A stretch of DNA of 46,807 bases, taken from assembly GCA_017937685.1 (NCBI GenBank), contig JAGBDD010000188.1:1-46807 (forward strand), read 5' to 3'. Each line of letters opens with the position of its first letter. Position 1 is the first letter of the stretch. Below the pieces are notes generated by a model. That model was not told where the DNA came from. It saw nothing but the letters and a program-made list of their open reading frames with translations, and searched no databases. Of the stretch, positions 18,539 to 28,167 are shown in pieces. This DNA is from Thermoguttaceae bacterium. Its GTDB lineage: Bacteria; Planctomycetota; Planctomycetia; Pirellulales; Thermoguttaceae. The position numbers were made by a program, and so were the translations under genes.

Positions 18539-21500
18539 TCAAAACGCCGCGTCGCGCGCTTCGGAAGCCGACGTTCCGTCGACGACGGTCGCCTTAATCT
18601 CCTCGGCCAATTTTCGCGTCGCCGAGTCGAGCGCCGACGACGTTTGCGCGGGCGTTAAAATCCAGCGACCGAAATCGGTCGACGCAAACCGATGCGGCGG
18701 CGTTTCCTGCAGGCGCGCGACCGCGTCCGGACTCAAATCGTTCAGTTTCGCCGACGCGTTCGGCGGCGCGTCGAACGCCAACGGCCAATCGCGGATCGTC
18801 GCCGTTTGCCGCGTCCGCGTTCGCAACGCCGGTTCCGCGTCGAGCAAAAGGGAACCGTCGAGGTTCCAAGCGACCGTCGTCGGGTTCGTCTCTTGTTCGC
18901 GAACCGTCGCCGTCGCCAACGGCGCGCCGTCGAGCCAAATCGTCGAGTTCGTCAACGACGCGTCGAGCGGCGTCAATTCGCCGCCGTCGCCGCGTTCGCT
19001 AAGACTCGCCAACGCCGAACGCCCGGCGACGACGACCCGATCGAAATTCAACGTCGAACGTTCGCCGCCGTCCGACGACGCGCTCGTTCCCGTCCGCTCC
19101 GCCTCGTTCGCCCAAAAAATCGAACCGGAAAGGTTAAAACCGCAACGCCGCGCTTCCAAAGAATCGCCGACGCCGTTCGTCGCGAACAACGCCGCTTCGC
19201 CGCGCGCAAAAACGCCGTCGAGACGAACGCTCGGCGCGCCGCGTTCCGGTTCGACGGCGCCGCTCTCCAACTCGTCGAACGTTCGCGTTTCGAAAGTCGA
19301 ACGAAAAATCGCGACGTTCGAGTGCAACGGCGCGGAAAACGCTTCGCCGGACGCGTTGCAAACGGTCGCCGTCGAATCGATCAACGTCAAAACGGTCGGG
19401 CCGGTCGCTTCGAAAACCGACCATTTCGACGCGACGACGTCTTGCGTCGGGACGGTAAAGTCGATCGCGACGCCCCGCAAGGTCAATTCGCTCGCGTTCA
19501 AGAAGAACATTCGCTCTTCCCCGACGTTGCGCGGGTTGAAGACGAGCGTCGGACGAAAACCGGCGGCGGCGACGATCTCGATCTTGCGTCCGACCAGCGA
19601 AATCGGCGGGGTCGCCAACGCGCCGTCAAATTTTAACTCGACGCGAATCGGTCGTTCGTCCGCGCCGCCGGAACCGGTCGCCAACGCCGCTTGCAACGTC
19701 GCGAACGTTTGCGGGCCGTCCCCGACGCGGTCGACCGTTCGAGTCGCGTTCGCCGCCGCGACGTCCGTCCGCAAACCGGTCGCGGTCGCGTTCGCCGACG
19801 TTCCTAAAAACGAATACGCGGTCGCCCAAAAACGAACGTCCCCCGCTCCGCTCCCGACGCCGAAAGCCGCGACGCGACGCCGAGAACGCCAACCCCAAGC
19901 GACGCGCTTCGAATCGCCGCTCGCCGCCGAACCGCTCAAAAAAGAGCGCCGCCATTCGGCCCCGTCGTCGACGTAAAGAGGCGGAACAATCGCGCCGCCG
20001 ATTCGCGTTTCGGCGTAAAGCGCGTCGAGATCCGCCGCGGTCAACGTTTCGCCGTCGACTTCGCTCGCGCTCGAAACCGACGACGTTTCCATTTCGCTTC
20101 CCGACGCTCCGTTCGCGTCGGTCGCGACCGTCGAACCGTTCCCCGTCTCCGTCGACCGCGTCTCCGCGTTGGAATCGGTCGACGACGCGACCGGCGCGAT
20201 CGGCGTTTCGACGACCGGAAGCGTCGGCGCCGGTCGGCCCGGATTCCAATAAAGAACGGCGACGAACGCCAAGAAAACGACGCAAACGATCGCCGCCGGA
20301 GTTCGCGGAGTCGGCGCCACGACGCGGCGCTCTTCGGCGGCGACGTCGACCAACCCGCGTCCGGAAAGCCGCAAACCGATCATTTCGGCAATTTCGCGCA
20401 AGTCCAAAATCAACGATTCCGGCGTTTGATACCGCTCGTCCGGAATCTTGCGCATCATCTTTTTGACGACCGCCGCCACCTCGACGGGAATCGCCGGATT
20501 CGCTTCGCGCACGTCGGGCGGCTCGTCCCCTTGGTGTTGCAGGAGTTTCTGCAACATCGTTCCTTCCGGGAACGGCGGCGTTCCGACCAACATATAATAG
20601 AAGGTGCAACCGAGCGAATAAATATCGCTGCGGACGTCGGCGTCGCGCGGGTCGCGAGCCTGTTCCGGCGAAATATAGTCGAAGGTGCCGAGCGTAACGC
20701 CGCTTTCGGTGAGATCGTCGGCCAAATCGCTCTTGAGGAGGCGCGCGAGCCCCATATCGATCAATTTCGCGCGTTTTTGCGGCGTAACGATGATGTTCGA
20801 CGGCTTTACGTCGCGGTGCGTAACGCCGTGCGCCGCCGCGTGCGCCAACGCGTCGGCCGCCTGCAGAACGTAACCGATCGCCTCGTCCAATTCAAGAACG
20901 CCGCGCTCGCGAACGTAATCGCGGAGGTTGACGCCGTAAACGTATTCGAACGCGATGAACGGAACGCCGTTTTCTTCGCCGCAAAAATAAACCTGAGCGA
21001 TATGCTCGTGATTCAAACGCGCCGCCGACTTCGCTTCGTTCAAGAATCGAGCGACCGTTCCGACGTCCTGCGCTCGTTGACGCGGAAGCACCTTGATGGC
21101 GACTTTGCGATCGAGCGCCGTGTCGCGTCCTTCGTAAACGCGCCCCATTCCGCCGCCGCCGATATATTTGGTAACGACGAAATGTCCGAACCGCGCGCCC
21201 GGTTTCAACGCGCCGCCGTCGCCGCCGTCGAGCGCGTCGTCGCCGACCGAACTTATCGACGATTCGTTCTTTCGCTCCGGCGGTTCGACCGGCGAGGTCG
21301 GCGAAACGACCGTTCTTTCGTCTTCCAGCCGTTCGCTTTCTTCGCCGTTTTCCGCGCCGAACGGCGGAGCGCTCGTTCGCGTCGACGCGTCGTCGAAAGA
21401 AAAATACGGGCCGTCGACCGTCGGCGCAAGAGCGGAAAACGGCGCGCCGCCGTCGGTCGAAGCGGACGCGTCGTTTCTCGACTCCGGAACCGCGGCGTTC

Positions 21501-21598
21501 CAAACGTCGGTCGCGTCGACGGAAGACGGCGACGGTTCGCGCCGCGGCGCGTCGGAGGCGCCGGAAATCGGGCGAGAATGAGAAGAATCTGACGTCAT
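18539..21598 (-). CDS. Membrane Ser/Thr protein kinase (PknB-like) with large beta-helix-like ectodomain
   Basis: The protein has 1019 residues. A disordered N-terminal tail (1-130) precedes a complete kinase domain (about 135-405): Gly loop GGGGMG (147-152), Lys169, Glu188, catalytic HRD 261-263 with Lys265 and Asn268, DMG 281-283 in place of DFG, and SPE 310-312. One TM helix lies at 434-451, and the roughly 565-residue region beyond it should be extracytoplasmic. That region has repeated short strands with LTLRGVAIDF and LTLIDSTATV patterns, suggestive of a right-handed parallel beta-helix sensor. All residues needed for catalysis are present. It is first of a same-strand group with the ASCH protein and the FHA/sigma54 activator. 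AT-rich motif copy C lies 44 nt upstream of the ATG. Confidence 0.93.
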   Translation of the reverse strand: MTSDSSHSRPISGASDAPRREPSPSSVDATDVWNAAVPESRNDASASTDGGAPFSALAPTVDGPYFSFDDASTRTSAPPFGAENGEESERLEDERTVVSPTSPVEPPERKNESSISSVGDDALDGGDGGALKPGARFGHFVVTKYIGGGGMGRVYEGRDTALDRKVAIKVLPRQRAQDVGTVARFLNEAKSAARLNHEHIAQVYFCGEENGVPFIAFEYVYGVNLRDYVRERGVLELDEAIGYVLQAADALAHAAAHGVTHRDVKPSNIIVTPQKRAKLIDMGLARLLKSDLADDLTESGVTLGTFDYISPEQARDPRDADVRSDIYSLGCTFYYMLVGTPPFPEGTMLQKLLQHQGDEPPDVREANPAIPVEVAAVVKKMMRKIPDERYQTPESLILDLREIAEMIGLRLSGRGLVDVAAEERRVVAPTPRTPAAIVCVVFLAFVAVLYWNPGRPAPTLPVVETPIAPVASSTDSNAETRSTETGNGSTVATDANGASGSEMETSSVSSASEVDGETLTAADLDALYAETRIGGAIVPPLYVDDGAEWRRSFLSGSAASGDSKRVAWGWRSRRRVAAFGVGSGAGDVRFWATAYSFLGTSANATATGLRTDVAAANATRTVDRVGDGPQTFATLQAALATGSGGADERPIRVELKFDGALATPPISLVGRKIEIVAAAGFRPTLVFNPRNVGEERMFFLNASELTLRGVAIDFTVPTQDVVASKWSVFEATGPTVLTLIDSTATVCNASGEAFSAPLHSNVAIFRSTFETRTFDELESGAVEPERGAPSVRLDGVFARGEAALFATNGVGDSLEARRCGFNLSGSIFWANEAERTGTSASSDGGERSTLNFDRVVVAGRSALASLSERGDGGELTPLDASLTNSTIWLDGAPLATATVREQETNPTTVAWNLDGSLLLDAEPALRTRTRQTATIRDWPLAFDAPPNASAKLNDLSPDAVARLQETPPHRFASTDFGRWILTPAQTSSALDSATRKLAEEIKATVVDGTSASEARDAAF

Positions 21599-21641
21599 AT
21601 CGGCGCGCCGTGCGTTCGTTGAATCGTTCGTAATTATTTAC

Positions 21642-21660
21642 ATTAATATTAAGGACAAAA
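21642..21660 (-). promoter_or_regulatory. Shared intergenic motif, copy C (upstream of the kinase)
   Basis: On the minus strand the core reads TTTTGTCCTTAATATTAAT, identical to copy B at 33030-33048 except for one position. It sits 43 nt upstream of the kinase ATG. The rest of the 280-base gap shows no gene. Confidence 0.5.
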
Positions 21661-21878
21661 TCGGAACGCCGCGCTTCGACTTGCGTCGCGTCGCTCGTCG
21701 CCGAAACGTTCCGAAAAGTCCGAACGCGACCCTTCGGCGCCGGTCGCAAAAACGACGCCGTTCAAGTCGACGCTCCGCGACGCGTTCGACGCCGCCGCGC
21801 CGGAACGGTTCGCCAACCGAGCGTCCGTTCCGACGAGCGCCGCTTCAAACGTCGCGCTTAAACGAAATCGCCTTCGTT

Positions 21879-23192
21879 TCAGAAGATGAAACGGTTCATA
21901 ACGTTTTCGATCAACTCTTGGCGACCGCTAATATTCGGCTCGATTTCGCCCTTTTCGAGCATATATTTTTCGAGCGATTTGAAGTCGTGCTTGCCGGCTT
22001 CGATTTCGGCGCCGATCCCGCGATCCCACGAAGCGTAACGGGTTTTCAGCATATCTTGCAGGTCGCCGGAAGCGCGCATCGCCGCCGCGACTTTAAGCCC
22101 CTTGGCGAAAGCGTCCATCCCGCCGATGTGCGCGTAGAAGAGGTCGATCGGTTCGAAACTCTCGCGACGGACTTTCGCGTCGAAGTTGAGACCGCCGGTC
22201 GTGAAACCGCCGTACTTCATCAGGACGTAAGCCATTTTCGTCGTCATATAGAGGTCGGTCGGGAATTGGTCGGTGTCCCAGCCGAGGAGCATATCGCCGG
22301 CGTTCGCGTCGACGGAGCCGAGGAAACCTTGGCTCGCGGCGTATTCCATTTCGTGTTCGACCGAGTGGCCGGCCAACGTCGCGTGGTTCGTCTCGATGTT
22401 CATCTTAACGTCGTTTTCGAGACCGTAGGCGCGCAAGAAGTTGATGCAGGCGGCGCAGTCGTAGTCGTATTGGTGCTTCGTCGGTTCCTTCGGTTTCGGT
22501 TCGAAGTAGAATTGACCTTTGAAGCCGATTTCCTTCGCGTAGTCGACCGCCATATGCATAAACGCGGCCAAGTGATCGGCTTCGCGTTTCATATCGGTGT
22601 TCCAGATGCATTGGTAACCTTCGCGACCGCCCCAGAAGGTGTAGCCTTGCGCTTTGAGTTCGAGCGAAACTTCGAGCGCTTTCTTGACTTGCGCGGCGGC
22701 GTAAGCGAACGCGTCGGCGTTCGAGCTGGTGGCGGCGCCGTGCATATAGCGCGGGTTGCCGAAGAGGTTCGCGGTGCCCCAAAGCATCGTAATGCCGGTG
22801 CGTTCCGATTCTTCCTTGAAGACTTTAACGACTTCGTCGAGATTTTTGTTCGATTCGGCGAGCGTTTTCCCTTCCGGCGCGACGTCGCGGTCGTGGAAAG
22901 CGTAGTATTGGAAACCGCATTTTTCGAGGAACTCGAAGAAGACGCGAACGCGGTTTTGGGCGTTTTCGATCGATTCGGAACCGTCGTCCCAAGGACGCGA
23001 CATCGTGGCGGCGCCGAACGGGTCGGAGCCCGTCATCCGCATCGTGTGCCAAAACGCGCAGGAGAAGCGGAGCCACTCCTTCATCGACTTCCCTTCGACG
23101 AGTTCGTCGGCGTTGTAATGACGGAACGCGAGCGGATTGGTCGAGTCGGGCCCTTCGTATTTAATTTTGTTGATTTCCGGGAAAGCGGCCAT
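21879..23192 (-). CDS. xylA: Xylose isomerase
   Basis: The 437-residue product is a full-length class II xylose isomerase, converting D-xylose to D-xylulose in the cytoplasm. Catalytic and metal residues are visible: HDRD (H100, D103), [13 protein letters not shown] (E231, K233), [10 protein letters not shown] (E267, H270), [18 protein letters not shown] (D295, D306, D308) and NFDAK (D338). The ATG has AAGGAG 7 nt upstream. No xylulokinase or xylose transporter is adjacent, so the gene stands apart from a classical xyl operon. A short hairpin (21860-21879) touches the stop codon but lacks a strong U-tract. The codon choice is rich in GAG/AAG compared with neighbours, which may reflect high expression. 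Confidence 0.98.
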   Translation of the reverse strand: MAAFPEINKIKYEGPDSTNPLAFRHYNADELVEGKSMKEWLRFSCAFWHTMRMTGSDPFGAATMSRPWDDGSESIENAQNRVRVFFEFLEKCGFQYYAFHDRDVAPEGKTLAESNKNLDEVVKVFKEESERTGITMLWGTANLFGNPRYMHGAATSSNADAFAYAAAQVKKALEVSLELKAQGYTFWGGREGYQCIWNTDMKREADHLAAFMHMAVDYAKEIGFKGQFYFEPKPKEPTKHQYDYDCAACINFLRAYGLENDVKMNIETNHATLAGHSVEHEMEYAASQGFLGSVDANAGDMLLGWDTDQFPTDLYMTTKMAYVLMKYGGFTTGGLNFDAKVRRESFEPIDLFYAHIGGMDAFAKGLKVAAAMRASGDLQDMLKTRYASWDRGIGAEIEAGKHDFKSLEKYMLEKGEIEPNISGRQELIENVMNRFIF

Positions 23193-23552
23193 TTACGTTC
23201 TCCTTAATAATTAACACGCTTAAATATCAAACGCTTAACGGCGCGAAGTCGTGTCGAGAAAACGTCGTCGCGGCGCCAACGTTTTCGCTCGCCGTCCGCG
23301 CTATTCGACGTTAACAAGACGTCGCGAATATTAACGACGCGTTTCGATTCGGTCGATTCGCGTCTTCTTTTATTTTACTCGAATTCGCGCCCAATTAAAA
23401 GAAGAAGTTTGGAAAAAATTCCGTTTTTCCGCAAAAAAAACGCCGCTTCCATCCCTACAAACGCGCAAACGCCCGCCGCCGTTCTTCGCCTCGACGAAAA
23501 ACGACGCGACGGACGTTTCGCTCGTTCAACCTATCGTTAGCGTCGCGCTTGC
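23193..23552. other. Intergenic region between cysC and xylA
   Basis: 360 bases, AT-richer than the flanking genes, with no convincing ORF. It carries the xylA ribosome-binding site (near 23200), a weak promoter candidate at 23372-23400, and a short inverted repeat GGAAAAA/TTTTTCC near 23411-23430. Confidence 0.5.
23372..23400 (-). promoter_or_regulatory. Weak candidate promoter for xylA
   Basis: TAAAAT (23377-23372, minus) is a good -10 element. The -35 hexamer 17 nt away (TTTTAA) is poor. The implied leader is about 180 nt. Confidence 0.3.
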
Positions 23553-24212
23553 TCAGCCGATGACGCCTTTCGCCTTCAAAAAGAAGATAACTTCGTCGGC
23601 GAGTTCGTCGGCGGAGCATTCGGACGCGTCGAGTTCGAGATCCGGGGTCAGCGGGGCTTCGTAGGGGTCGTCGACGCCGGTGAAACCTTTCAATTCGCCG
23701 GCGCGCGCTTTTTGGTAAAGCCCTTTCGGGTCGCGTTGTTCGCAAACTTCGATCGGCGTTTTGACGTAAATTTCATAGAAATCGGTCGACGCCATCGTTT
23801 CGCGGACGCGGTCGCGGTCGGCGCGATAGGGGCTAATGAACGCCGTCAACGCGATCATCCCGGCTTCGACGAAGAGTTTCGAAACGGCGCCGATGCGACG
23901 GATGTTTTCTTCGCGGTCTTGCGCCGAGAAACCGAGCCCGAAGCGTTCGGCAAATTCGTCCGAGTGTTGCTTCTTCAGAATCGCCGGCGAAGCGTTCAAG
24001 GAGTGGCGGACGTTGTCGCCGTCGAGAACGAAACTGCGCTTGCCCAACTCGTGCAGTTTATGGTCGACCAAGTTCGCGATCGTGCTTTTGCCGCTGGCGC
24101 TCAAACCGGTGAACCACAAAACGCAACCGCGGTTTCCGTTCATTTTTTCTTTTTCCGCGCGCGAAACAGCTTGTTTGTGCCAATAAACTTCCACTTGTTG
24201 AGGCGAACTCAT
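23553..24212 (-). CDS. cysC: Adenylylsulfate (APS) kinase
   Basis: The 219-residue enzyme phosphorylates APS to PAPS using ATP. The typical N-terminal lead (VEVYWHKQAVSRAEKEKMNG) is followed by Walker A GLSASGKST (36-44), the substrate-binding LDGDNVRHSL (63-72), FISPYRADRDRVRE and PKGLYQKARAGELKGFTGVDDPYE. Length and motifs are normal for stand-alone CysC. The ATG has GGAG 6 nt upstream and a promoter candidate at 24279-24306. No ATP sulfurylase (CysDN or Sat) or PAPS reductase gene is in the window, so it could serve assimilation or sulfation of cell-surface glycans; the sequence cannot tell which. Confidence 0.97.
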   Translation of the reverse strand: MSSPQQVEVYWHKQAVSRAEKEKMNGNRGCVLWFTGLSASGKSTIANLVDHKLHELGKRSFVLDGDNVRHSLNASPAILKKQHSDEFAERFGLGFSAQDREENIRRIGAVSKLFVEAGMIALTAFISPYRADRDRVRETMASTDFYEIYVKTPIEVCEQRDPKGLYQKARAGELKGFTGVDDPYEAPLTPDLELDASECSADELADEVIFFLKAKGVIG

Positions 24213-24278
24213 TTTTGTCTCCTGTCTGGTTGGTTAGAAGCGACGCCGCTCGACGCGCTAAATCCTCTTAATTTAAAT

Positions 24279-24306
24279 ATTCTACTCGCGGTTCCAATTT
24301 TTTCAA
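24279..24306 (-). promoter_or_regulatory. Candidate sigma70-type promoter for cysC
   Basis: Minus strand TTGAAA (24306-24301), 16-nt spacer, TAGAAT (24284-24279); both hexamers match 5 of 6 consensus positions. It lies about 65 nt before the cysC ATG. Confidence 0.6.
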
Positions 24307-24491
24307 TATCTCGACGGCGTTCGCGCCTTATTTTTATTCAAACTCAATTCAAAAAACGCCTTTTTCTTCTTCGCGTTTCCCTTTTCTCCGTTCGCGCGCT
24401 ATTCAAAACCGCCGCAAACCGCGACGCTTAATTCTCGCCCTTTTAAAAATCGAATTTTCAAACGCTCGTCGCTCGCCGTCGCGACCTTCCG

Positions 24492-25334
24492 TTACTCGGC
24501 GCTCCGCTCCGCCTCTTTTTCCTTCGCGCGTTCTTCGGCGGCGGAAAGTCGAGAATAAACCGGCAAAATCGACCAAACGTCGTCGAAATCGCCCGCTTCG
24601 GCCCGACGCCAAGCGACTCGCGCGACGCCCGCCGCCGTCGGCGCCCAAAACGCTCGGTCGACAAATTGCGTTTCGATATTCTCGTCTCCCTTATTTCGCC
24701 AACGGTCGAGCGACGGCCCGCAAAAATAAACGTTTTCCGCCGCGCTCGATTTCGCCTTCTCAATAAATACTTCGGAATCCAAAAATCGCGCGGAATCGGC
24801 GCTCTTTACGCAATCGAAATTTCCGACAAATTCGCGACGTTTTTCCTCGGCGAACCATTTTTTCACCGACGTTACCCGATAACGATCGTCGAGCGGAAGA
24901 GGAGCCTTCTTTTCCGCCGGTTCGATCCAAAATCGCCGAACCGCCGCGTCCCCCCGTTGCGCGTCGATCCCGACCGAAACCGTTCCCGCCGTCGCGCCGT
25001 TCGGAAGCCGCTCGATTTCCGACGCGATCGCTTCCAACGCGTCGACGCCGACAACCTTCGCCCCGACCGCCCAAGCGAACATTTTCGCCGTCGCGACGCC
25101 GACCCGCAAGCCGGTGAAGGAGCCCGGCCCGACCGCGACCGCGACCGCGTCGACGTCTCGCGGAGTCCAGCCGAACTCCGCCAACGTCTCGCGAATCGTC
25201 GGCGCCAACGTTTGCGCGCTTCGGCGCTCGGCGTCCAAACGTCGCGACGTTAAAATCTCGCCGCCGACGCAAAGCGCGACGCTTCCTTGCGCGTCCGTCG
25301 TTTCCAACGCTAAAATTTTCAGCGCGTTCACCAT
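24492..25334 (-). CDS. tsaB: tRNA threonylcarbamoyladenosine biosynthesis protein TsaB
   Basis: The 280-residue product begins KILALETTDAQGSVAL and contains VAVGPGSFTGLRVGVATAKMFA, the hallmark of TsaB (YeaZ). TsaB is the inactive ASKHA-fold partner that assembles with TsaD and TsaE to make t6A37 in ANN-decoding tRNAs. The C-terminal half is more variable and somewhat longer than the E. coli protein, ending in a charged tail (EERAKEKEAERSAE). The ATG has GGAG 7 nt upstream. TsaD and TsaE genes are not in the window. Codon bias matches its neighbours. Confidence 0.93.
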   Translation of the reverse strand: MVNALKILALETTDAQGSVALCVGGEILTSRRLDAERRSAQTLAPTIRETLAEFGWTPRDVDAVAVAVGPGSFTGLRVGVATAKMFAWAVGAKVVGVDALEAIASEIERLPNGATAGTVSVGIDAQRGDAAVRRFWIEPAEKKAPLPLDDRYRVTSVKKWFAEEKRREFVGNFDCVKSADSARFLDSEVFIEKAKSSAAENVYFCGPSLDRWRNKGDENIETQFVDRAFWAPTAAGVARVAWRRAEAGDFDDVWSILPVYSRLSAAEERAKEKEAERSAE

Positions 25335-25739
25335 CGTTAATCTCCGTTCAAACCGCCCGTTTTACCGGAAAGCGCGCGTTCGCGACTTTCCCGCTGTCGT
25401 TAACTTCTCGCCCGCCGTTCGCGCCGACGTCGCCCTTTCTATTTTATTACGACCTCGCGCATTCGACAGGGGGGGCGCCGTCGAAACGCTCGCTCGACGG
25501 CGGCTCAATCCCTCTTTTTCGCGCGTCTTCGCCTTCTTTCCGCTATAATCGTCGTTATCGTCAAAAACTGCTCTTGCGTTTGCGTTAAGGGAACGTTATA
25601 CTCGCCGACGTCGGAGCTTTTCGGCGCCGAAACCGTTTCGCGCAAACGTCCGAATCGCCTTAATCCCCTTATTTTCCCCATCCCAAACCGCGTTCGTCCG
25701 CCCGACGTTAAGCGCGACGACGCCCGCTGGAACCCAAAT
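25335..25739. other. Divergent intergenic region between tsaB and the SH3b gene
   Basis: 405 bases with no convincing gene. It includes a run of seven G (25469-25475) directly followed by a 9-bp hairpin (25476-25484 / 25494-25502) and a nearby T-run, a TATAAT at 25544-25549 without a matching -35, and the promoter candidate at 25574-25602. Confidence 0.5.
25574..25602 (+). promoter_or_regulatory. Candidate promoter for the SH3b gene
   Basis: TTGCGT (25574-25579), 17-nt spacer, TATACT (25597-25602). It lies about 140 nt upstream of the ATG. The sequence CGTTATA around the -10 recurs at the pfp and pyruvyl transferase promoters. Confidence 0.5.
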
Positions 25740-28100
25740 ATGTCGAAACGTTCGAAACTCAACCGCCGCCGAGTTACCTTCGTCGCCGCGCGCTCCCGAC
25801 GTATTGCTCCGACGTTTCCCCTTATTTTAACGAGTTTGCTCGGCTTTTCCAGCTTGCGCGTCTTCTCCGTTTCGCCGACTTTTCCCAACCTCGCCGACTT
25901 AGGCGCCGCGTCCCGCCTTTACGCGCAAACCCCCGTCCCAACGAACGCGACGCAACCGCCTCGCCGCCCCGTCAACTTTGCGCAACGCCCGCAATCCTCG
26001 CAAACCGCCGTCGGAGCGCCGCAAGCGCCCGCGCAAAATCAAGTCGTTTTCTTCTCGATTCCGGTCGCCGTCGACGCCGCCGTCGTCCGCTCCGGCCCGA
26101 GCGAAGACGCCTATCCGACCGGAAGCGTCGGGAAAAACCGATACGTCGAGGCTTATTTCCGTTCCGCCGACGGTTGGTGCGCGATTCGTCCGCCGCAAGG
26201 GAGCTTTTCTTGGGTGAACGCGAAATTTGTCCGCCGCGAAACCGATTCGACCGGTCGAATCGTCGCGACCGGCGGCAAAGCGGTTCCGTCGCGAGTCGGC
26301 GGCGCGACGGTCGAGGAAAGCGCGCTCGTTCAAGTCGGGCTCAAAAACGGAACGGCGATCAAAATTTTGGACGAAACCCGCTTGTCGGACGGCTCGACTT
26401 GGCTGAAAATCGCGCCGCCGTCGGGCGAATTTCGTTGGATTCGCGCTAACGACCTGATCGCCGACCCCGCGATCGCGCAGCTGCCGACGAAATTAACGTT
26501 TCAACGCGAATTTCTCGAACGACTCGCGCAAAAAACGAACGGCGAAACGCCCGACGACGCTTCCGCTCGTTCCGCTTTCGACGCGCCCGGCGCCGCGCTT
26601 CTCGCCCCTTCCGCGCCTCCGCAAGTCGCCGGTCCCCCGTCCCCAACGCCCGCAAACTCGCCGCAAACGACGCAAAGCGCCGCCGACGTCGCGCCGACGC
26701 CCGTTTCGGAAGAATCCGCGACGCAATTCAAAATGGAACTCGCCCGACTGAACGCGGACGTTTTTCAAACGTTGCGACAAAATCCGCCGTCGGACGCGGA
26801 ACTCGCCCTGCTCGCGTCGCGCGCCGAAACGCTTTTCGACGCCGCGCCGACCGACGGAGAACGTTTCGTCGTCCAATCGATTTACGACGCGATCAAAATC
26901 GCCGAACGTCGCAACCGCGCTCGATTCGACGGCGCCGGCGCTCCCAATCCCCCTGTTTTCCCCAATCCGCTTAACCAACCCCAACGCCCCGTTTCCCCCA
27001 ATTCGCCCGACCCCTCCGAAATTAACGACGACGGTCGCTTCGGCGAGTCTCGGTTTGAAGGCGACGCGCCCCTCCTCGTCCTTCCCGATTCAAGTTTCGA
27101 ACCGTCCGCCGACGCGCGCGCCGGAGCGGCTTTTTTCGACGGTTCGAACGGCGTTTATTTCCCCCCGACCGCCCAAAACGCCGACTTTAACAGGCAAATC
27201 GACGTTTCGCAATTCTTTCCGCAGGCCGCGAACGCTCGTTCGTCGAACGGCTTCGACGGAAACGGCGGCGCCCAACCGGAAAAACGCCCGCGTCTCGCCT
27301 TCGCGTTTTCCAACGCCAACAACCCGTTCCGCTCTCGCTCGTCGAAAAGCGGCAAAGAGGTTCAAGTCGCGCCCGTCGCGCCGCAAAACGGAGGTCGCGC
27401 GACCGGAATTTCCAAACTTCCGCCCCTTTTGCCGACGCAAAAACAGTTAATCGTTCCTCCGCCGAATTATCGTTCGACGCCGTTAGGCCAAAACGTCCGC
27501 AAGAACGCCGGGCTCGTCGCCGCGACCAAAACGCCGACGAAAAAAACGGAAAAAGCCAAAACTTCGAGTCAAGTTAGCGAAACCGCGCAAGAATTAACGG
27601 TCGACGCCGTCCGCTGGCGCGCCGTCGACCAAACGACGAACGTTTCCGCCGCCAACTCGCCGTCCAAGATTGTTTCCGCGACGGCGTCGCTCCCCGTCGC
27701 TTCCGCTCAAACCGGGCAAGCGTCCCCCATCGCCGCGGCGGCGTCCGCGAAAACGCCCGCGTTGACCGGCGCGACCGTCCCGAAAATCAAACGTCAAAAC
27801 GCGACGGCAAAACCAAACAAGTTTCAACCGGTTTCGTCGCAGGGTTCCGCCGCGTTCGACGCCGTCGGCGTCCTCGCTCGCTTGCCGAAAGCCCCCAAGG
27901 GCGCGCCGCAATACGCCTTGACGCGTCCGGTCGACGGCGGTCGGTTCGAAGTCGTTTCTTACCTCGAAACGGAAAAAGGCGTTTCGCTCGAACCTTACGT
28001 CGGACGTTCGGTCGGCGTTAAAGGAACGCTCGGAACGATTCAAATTGGAGAAAACGCGCAAAAGCTAACGACGGTTCAAACCGTTTTTGAGCGAAATTAA
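25740..28100 (+). CDS. Exported protein with two bacterial SH3 domains
   Basis: The protein has 786 residues. A basic N-terminus and hydrophobic stretch (24-45) suggest export. Two SH3b modules follow: residues 108-164 (AVVRSGPSEDAYPTGSVGKNR, then GWCAIRPP and SWVNAKFV) and about 193-240 (LVQVGLKNGTAIKILDETRL, then WLKIAPP and FRWIRANDL). A long Pro/Gln/Ala-rich region separates them from a C-terminal beta-rich domain (YALTRPVDGGRFEVVSYLE, VGRSVGVKGTLGTIQ) resembling an OB-type fold. SH3b proteins usually bind cell-wall or other surface polymers, so an envelope role is inferred. I recognise the architecture from other planctomycetes but know no function. ATG 25740 has only a weak purine-rich site (GGAA). 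Confidence 0.78.
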   Translation: MSKRSKLNRRRVTFVAARSRRIAPTFPLILTSLLGFSSLRVFSVSPTFPNLADLGAASRLYAQTPVPTNATQPPRRPVNFAQRPQSSQTAVGAPQAPAQNQVVFFSIPVAVDAAVVRSGPSEDAYPTGSVGKNRYVEAYFRSADGWCAIRPPQGSFSWVNAKFVRRETDSTGRIVATGGKAVPSRVGGATVEESALVQVGLKNGTAIKILDETRLSDGSTWLKIAPPSGEFRWIRANDLIADPAIAQLPTKLTFQREFLERLAQKTNGETPDDASARSAFDAPGAALLAPSAPPQVAGPPSPTPANSPQTTQSAADVAPTPVSEESATQFKMELARLNADVFQTLRQNPPSDAELALLASRAETLFDAAPTDGERFVVQSIYDAIKIAERRNRARFDGAGAPNPPVFPNPLNQPQRPVSPNSPDPSEINDDGRFGESRFEGDAPLLVLPDSSFEPSADARAGAAFFDGSNGVYFPPTAQNADFNRQIDVSQFFPQAANARSSNGFDGNGGAQPEKRPRLAFAFSNANNPFRSRSSKSGKEVQVAPVAPQNGGRATGISKLPPLLPTQKQLIVPPPNYRSTPLGQNVRKNAGLVAATKTPTKKTEKAKTSSQVSETAQELTVDAVRWRAVDQTTNVSAANSPSKIVSATASLPVASAQTGQASPIAAAASAKTPALTGATVPKIKRQNATAKPNKFQPVSSQGSAAFDAVGVLARLPKAPKGAPQYALTRPVDGGRFEVVSYLETEKGVSLEPYVGRSVGVKGTLGTIQIGENAQKLTTVQTVFERN

Positions 28101-28167
28101 TCGTTCAAACGCTTAAAACGCGCCGGCATTCTTCACACAACATTCAAATTAAGAACTAAAATCGGTT

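Noticed and set aside
21860..21879. Terminator hairpin at the xylA stop codon
   Set aside because: The stem is only 7 bp, overlaps the stop codon and is followed by TTTAAGC without a proper U-tract.
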